The notes under the pieces were generated by a model. It was not told where the DNA came from and did no database searches. It saw only the letters and a list, made by a program, of their open reading frames with translations. Below, piece by piece: positions 61,395-64,000 of a DNA stretch of 64,000 nt. The stretch's first letter is position 1; each line of letters starts with the position of its first letter. This DNA is from Malachius bipustulatus (taxonomy: Eukaryota > Arthropoda > Insecta > Coleoptera > Melyridae), in NCBI GenBank assembly GCA_910589415.1, contig OU342635.1, positions 15,686,001-15,750,000 on the forward strand, written 5' to 3'. The position numbers and the translations under genes are program-made.

Positions 61395-63653
61395 ATTCAG
61401 TGGCGGACGCAAAATATCAAAATAGGTTCAGACAATAATGAATTTATTGAGAAATATAATTGTAAACTTCCAAATAATATAGCATATAGTAAATAATATA
61501 GCATATAGCAAAAATAAAAATAGCAAAGAAAATAGGAAAAAAATAGTACCTTAGTCATCGTCAGAAGAAAAATCGTCGGATGATGGACAACTATCCCGAT
61601 CACCGTTATCGTTCAAGTTGATAATTAATGGCTCAACCGAAACATCAACTATTGTGTCTAGATCCCACATTCTGTCTTCTTCTTTTGTAGTATGTCGGAT
61701 GCAGTTTCTCCATGTTTCAGCCGTCACATCTCCTATTGCAGTAGCTAGCAGGCGTTTCACTTCATCCATCTTGAAGGTCACGTTTTGTTTCGCCACTTGG
61801 TTTTTTATTTGAGCCCAAATAAGTTCTATAGGATTCAGTTCACAGTGGTAAGGAGGGAGGCGGTGTACAATGATGTTGCACTCGCGAGCCAATTCGTCGA
61901 CAGCATATCTCTTAAAATGAGGTATTTGTGCCCTTGCGATGTTTAATAGTTGCACTTTTAACATGTTGTCATCAAATGGTATATTTCTTTGAGCCAGCCA
62001 GTTAATGATGTCACCTTTTCGCCATGCAGTTGTTGGCGATGGCTCCAATCGTCGACTATGGTAGGAAGCATTGTCCATTACCACGACCGAATTTGGCTCA
62101 AGGCTTGGTAAAATTTTTAAAAACCAGCTTTCGAATTTTTCCGCATCCATTTCCTCATGGTAGTCACTAGTTTTCTTCGATTCGAAAAGTAGCAATCCGT
62201 TTTCCAAAAAACCCGAATCACTACCTATGTGAGTTATTATGAGCCTCCGCCCCTTGCCCGCTGGCGCTTTTAGTCCTGTGGAAAAACCTTCAAAAAAAGC
62301 TTGTCGACGGCTTGTTATTTCCAAATCTTGCCAAATTTTCGAAACAGTATGACCTTGATTCAGCCAAGTTTCGTCTAAGAAATATATTTTCTTCCCTTCA
62401 CGACGATACTCTCGAATTTTTTGTAAATAATTTCTCCGCCACAAAATTATTTCTTCTCTTTCTATAAGAAGACTTTTTCTCTGCCTTTTCATATGCCTTA
62501 TGTTCATTTGTCTTAATGTCCGCAATAAGACACGTCGCGATATTTTCGGCATTGCGTCATCCGAATTGATTTCGGCAGCGATTGCTTTTAATGTTGGAAT
62601 TTCATTTCGGAAAAAGAACGAATGAAATTTTCTCCGAACGGCGTATTTTATGTCATCATCAATGTCAATGCGTTTTCTCCCCCTTGTTTCAATATTTTCA
62701 GCTACCTTTTCTGTTCCGCCTTTGGACTCTTTGAAAGTTTTCAAGATTCGGTGTACACTCCTAGTTGACACTTTGGTTAAATCACTACACAAAGCAACTA
62801 CATCGTTTACCAACATACTTTGATTCCTTTCACGGAGTCCACAATACACGTTGTATATAATAGTTTTTTCTCCTGTAGATAAATTCGTACGACGACGTTT
62901 ACTTTGGCTGCTCTCGCCTTCCATATTGCTCACAACTTTAAATTTAAACAGTATTTCACTTCGGCACTCAAAGAAGCTTGCTTCTTTCCCGTTTACACCA
63001 CAGTGAGAACTGAGAAATAAGATTCAGACAGGAAATCTGATGAGCGACCCTTAAAGCAACCAAGCTATCCCCACTAATTATGCACTTTATTGTCGACCGG
63101 GTATGGGTTTTTCCGGGATGGTAATTCCGTAAATTTCTTATAGTTAAACTTTTTCTGTATCCTGGAACTCAGTTCATTCCCAAAACAGGAATCATTATTG
63201 TATTATTATTTTACCAAATAATTAACTAATAACTAATTATTAACAAATTAGTAAGATATTGATTATTTCTAGCTTGTATTTCTTAATTACTTCACAGATT
63301 GTCTATGAACAATATGAAATATTCAAAATTTTGTTGTTCCCGAGAGTCGAGAATCTTCTTCCCCCGGTAATATTAATTTTTCTTTTCTGACAACCAGAAA
63401 ACAGAAAGAGAAAAATATACAAGTCCCGATCGACATCCAATAACAGCCCAAAACAAACAAATTTTCTTTTTGTTCAGGTTATTCCACTGCCGCGAATTCT
63501 TTTTCATTCATTTTCATGCGTTTTTTAATTTTTGTGATGCTTCAATAATTCAGCAAATATAAACATAAAAATAAAATATTAAGGATTTAAAGGAGCGATA
63601 AATGTTATATTGCAGCCCCTCACGAAAATAGCATGAACGATACGCCACTGAAT
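61395..63653 (-). mobile_element. DD82E (Sailor-like) transposon, candidate boundaries
   Basis: ATTCAGTGGCG at 61395-61405 and its exact inverse CGCCACTGAAT at 63643-63653 enclose the transposase with 150-700 bases of non-coding DNA on each side. A 2.26-kb length fits a simple cut-and-paste element. Beyond those 11 bases the ends diverge, and no clean TA duplication flanks them, so the boundaries are tentative; the CAGTGGCG motif also occurs at other repeat ends in this window. Confidence 0.45.
61551..62933 (-). CDS. IS630/Tc1/mariner-superfamily transposase, DD82E
   Basis: An intact single-exon frame of 460 residues for a cut-and-paste DNA transposase. The N-terminal third is a helix-turn-helix region: STGEKTIIYNVYCGLRERNQ, then LTKVSTRSVHRILK and a GRKR basic hinge (85-88). 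The catalytic triad is visible as YFLDETW (D187), VVMDNASYH (D287) and PYHCELNPIELIW (E370). There are 82 residues between the second D and the E, far from the 34-39 of ordinary Tc1/mariner; this spacing defines the Sailor group. The inserted segment (about 293-350, GDIINWLAQRNIPFDD then IARAQIPHFKRYAVDELA) is predicted helical. The C-terminus is acidic (SSDDFSSDDD). No internal stop, so the copy may be young. It lies upstream of the NCKAP5-type exons, same strand. Confidence 0.9.
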   Translation of the reverse strand: MSNMEGESSQSKRRRTNLSTGEKTIIYNVYCGLRERNQSMLVNDVVALCSDLTKVSTRSVHRILKTFKESKGGTEKVAENIETRGRKRIDIDDDIKYAVRRKFHSFFFRNEIPTLKAIAAEINSDDAMPKISRRVLLRTLRQMNIRHMKRQRKSLLIEREEIILWRRNYLQKIREYRREGKKIYFLDETWLNQGHTVSKIWQDLEITSRRQAFFEGFSTGLKAPAGKGRRLIITHIGSDSGFLENGLLLFESKKTSDYHEEMDAEKFESWFLKILPSLEPNSVVVMDNASYHSRRLEPSPTTAWRKGDIINWLAQRNIPFDDNMLKVQLLNIARAQIPHFKRYAVDELARECNIIVHRLPPYHCELNPIELIWAQIKNQVAKQNVTFKMDEVKRLLATAIGDVTAETWRNCIRHTTKEEDRMWDLDTIVDVSVEPLIINLNDNGDRDSCPSSDDFSSDDD

Positions 63654-64000
63654 ACGGAGCTGCCTTGGACGGACTGGCAGCATGCTCGATATATATCCAT
63701 CTTACTTTACCTTACAAGTTGGATCTGCTTATCCTTTGTACTTGTTGACACTGCTGTAATGTTGCCATATATTATATTTTAAGGGACCGAACCTCATTGA
63801 AATTCTACATCTTTTGCTATTAAATATCGATGTTGTGAAATTATTATAGCAGAAAAATTACTCAACAAATAAAACACAGTATTTTTTATCCTACAACCAT
63901 TTACCTGCATGTGAATGATAAAAATACAAAATGATAAAACACCAAGAATTAAAAGCTGGCAACAACGTTTTTACTTTAAGTCCGTAATATTTCTAAGAAC
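63654..64000. other. right edge, nothing recognised
   Basis: AT-rich sequence. No exon of the NCKAP5-type gene with a fitting acceptor and donor is recognised. Confidence 0.4.

Overview
This is a nuclear window from an insect. The genes have GT-AG introns, and their products are arthropod versions of a mitochondrial ribosomal protein, mitofusin and an NCKAP5-type coiled-coil protein. The intergenic and intronic DNA is AT-rich and crowded with transposon debris. The order cannot be fixed from the sequence; a beetle is my weak best guess. I see no operons, CRISPR arrays, phage genes or convincing tRNA or rRNA genes.

Layout. The left edge (1-550) holds a degenerate C2H2 zinc-finger sequence. 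The interval 1030-2640 is repeats: a large foldback element, a non-LTR retrotransposon 3' end and a dispersed repeat unit. The gene mRpL4 (uL4m) lies on the minus strand at 3972-2806 in three exons. A possible small two-exon gene lies on the plus strand at 5040-5478. Foldback elements and a cluster of LTR-like sequences fill 5.5-10.4 kb. Mitofusin (Marf) is complete on the plus strand at 10906-21817: nine coding exons, 763 residues, with introns 4 and 7 enlarged by repeats.

From 25289 to beyond the right edge the minus strand carries one very large gene, an NCKAP5/NCKAP5L homologue. I join ten coding exons by splice phase (60014-59881, 47728-47638, a cluster from 35919 to 31725, and a terminal exon 25539-25289), giving 1219 residues with the N-terminus still missing. 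It converges on Marf across about 3.5 kb. Its intron 25540-31724 is rich in inverted repeats. Its 12-kb introns (35920-47637 and 47729-59880) are poorer in repeats and hold GC-rich islets. The segment upstream of the first visible exon contains an intact transposase gene (62933-61551) of the IS630/Tc1/mariner superfamily with DD82E catalytic spacing, which fits the Sailor group.

Working together. Two genes are mitochondrial: mRpL4 in the ribosome and Marf in outer-membrane fusion. The NCKAP5-type protein is expected to act at microtubules or centrosomes by analogy with vertebrates. I see no evidence that the three are co-regulated. The distinctive content is the mobile-element record: several foldback elements with CAGGGTG termini (some with a second CAGGGTG inside each arm), a piggyBac-like non-autonomous element nested in another inverted-repeat element inside Marf, and the DD82E transposon.
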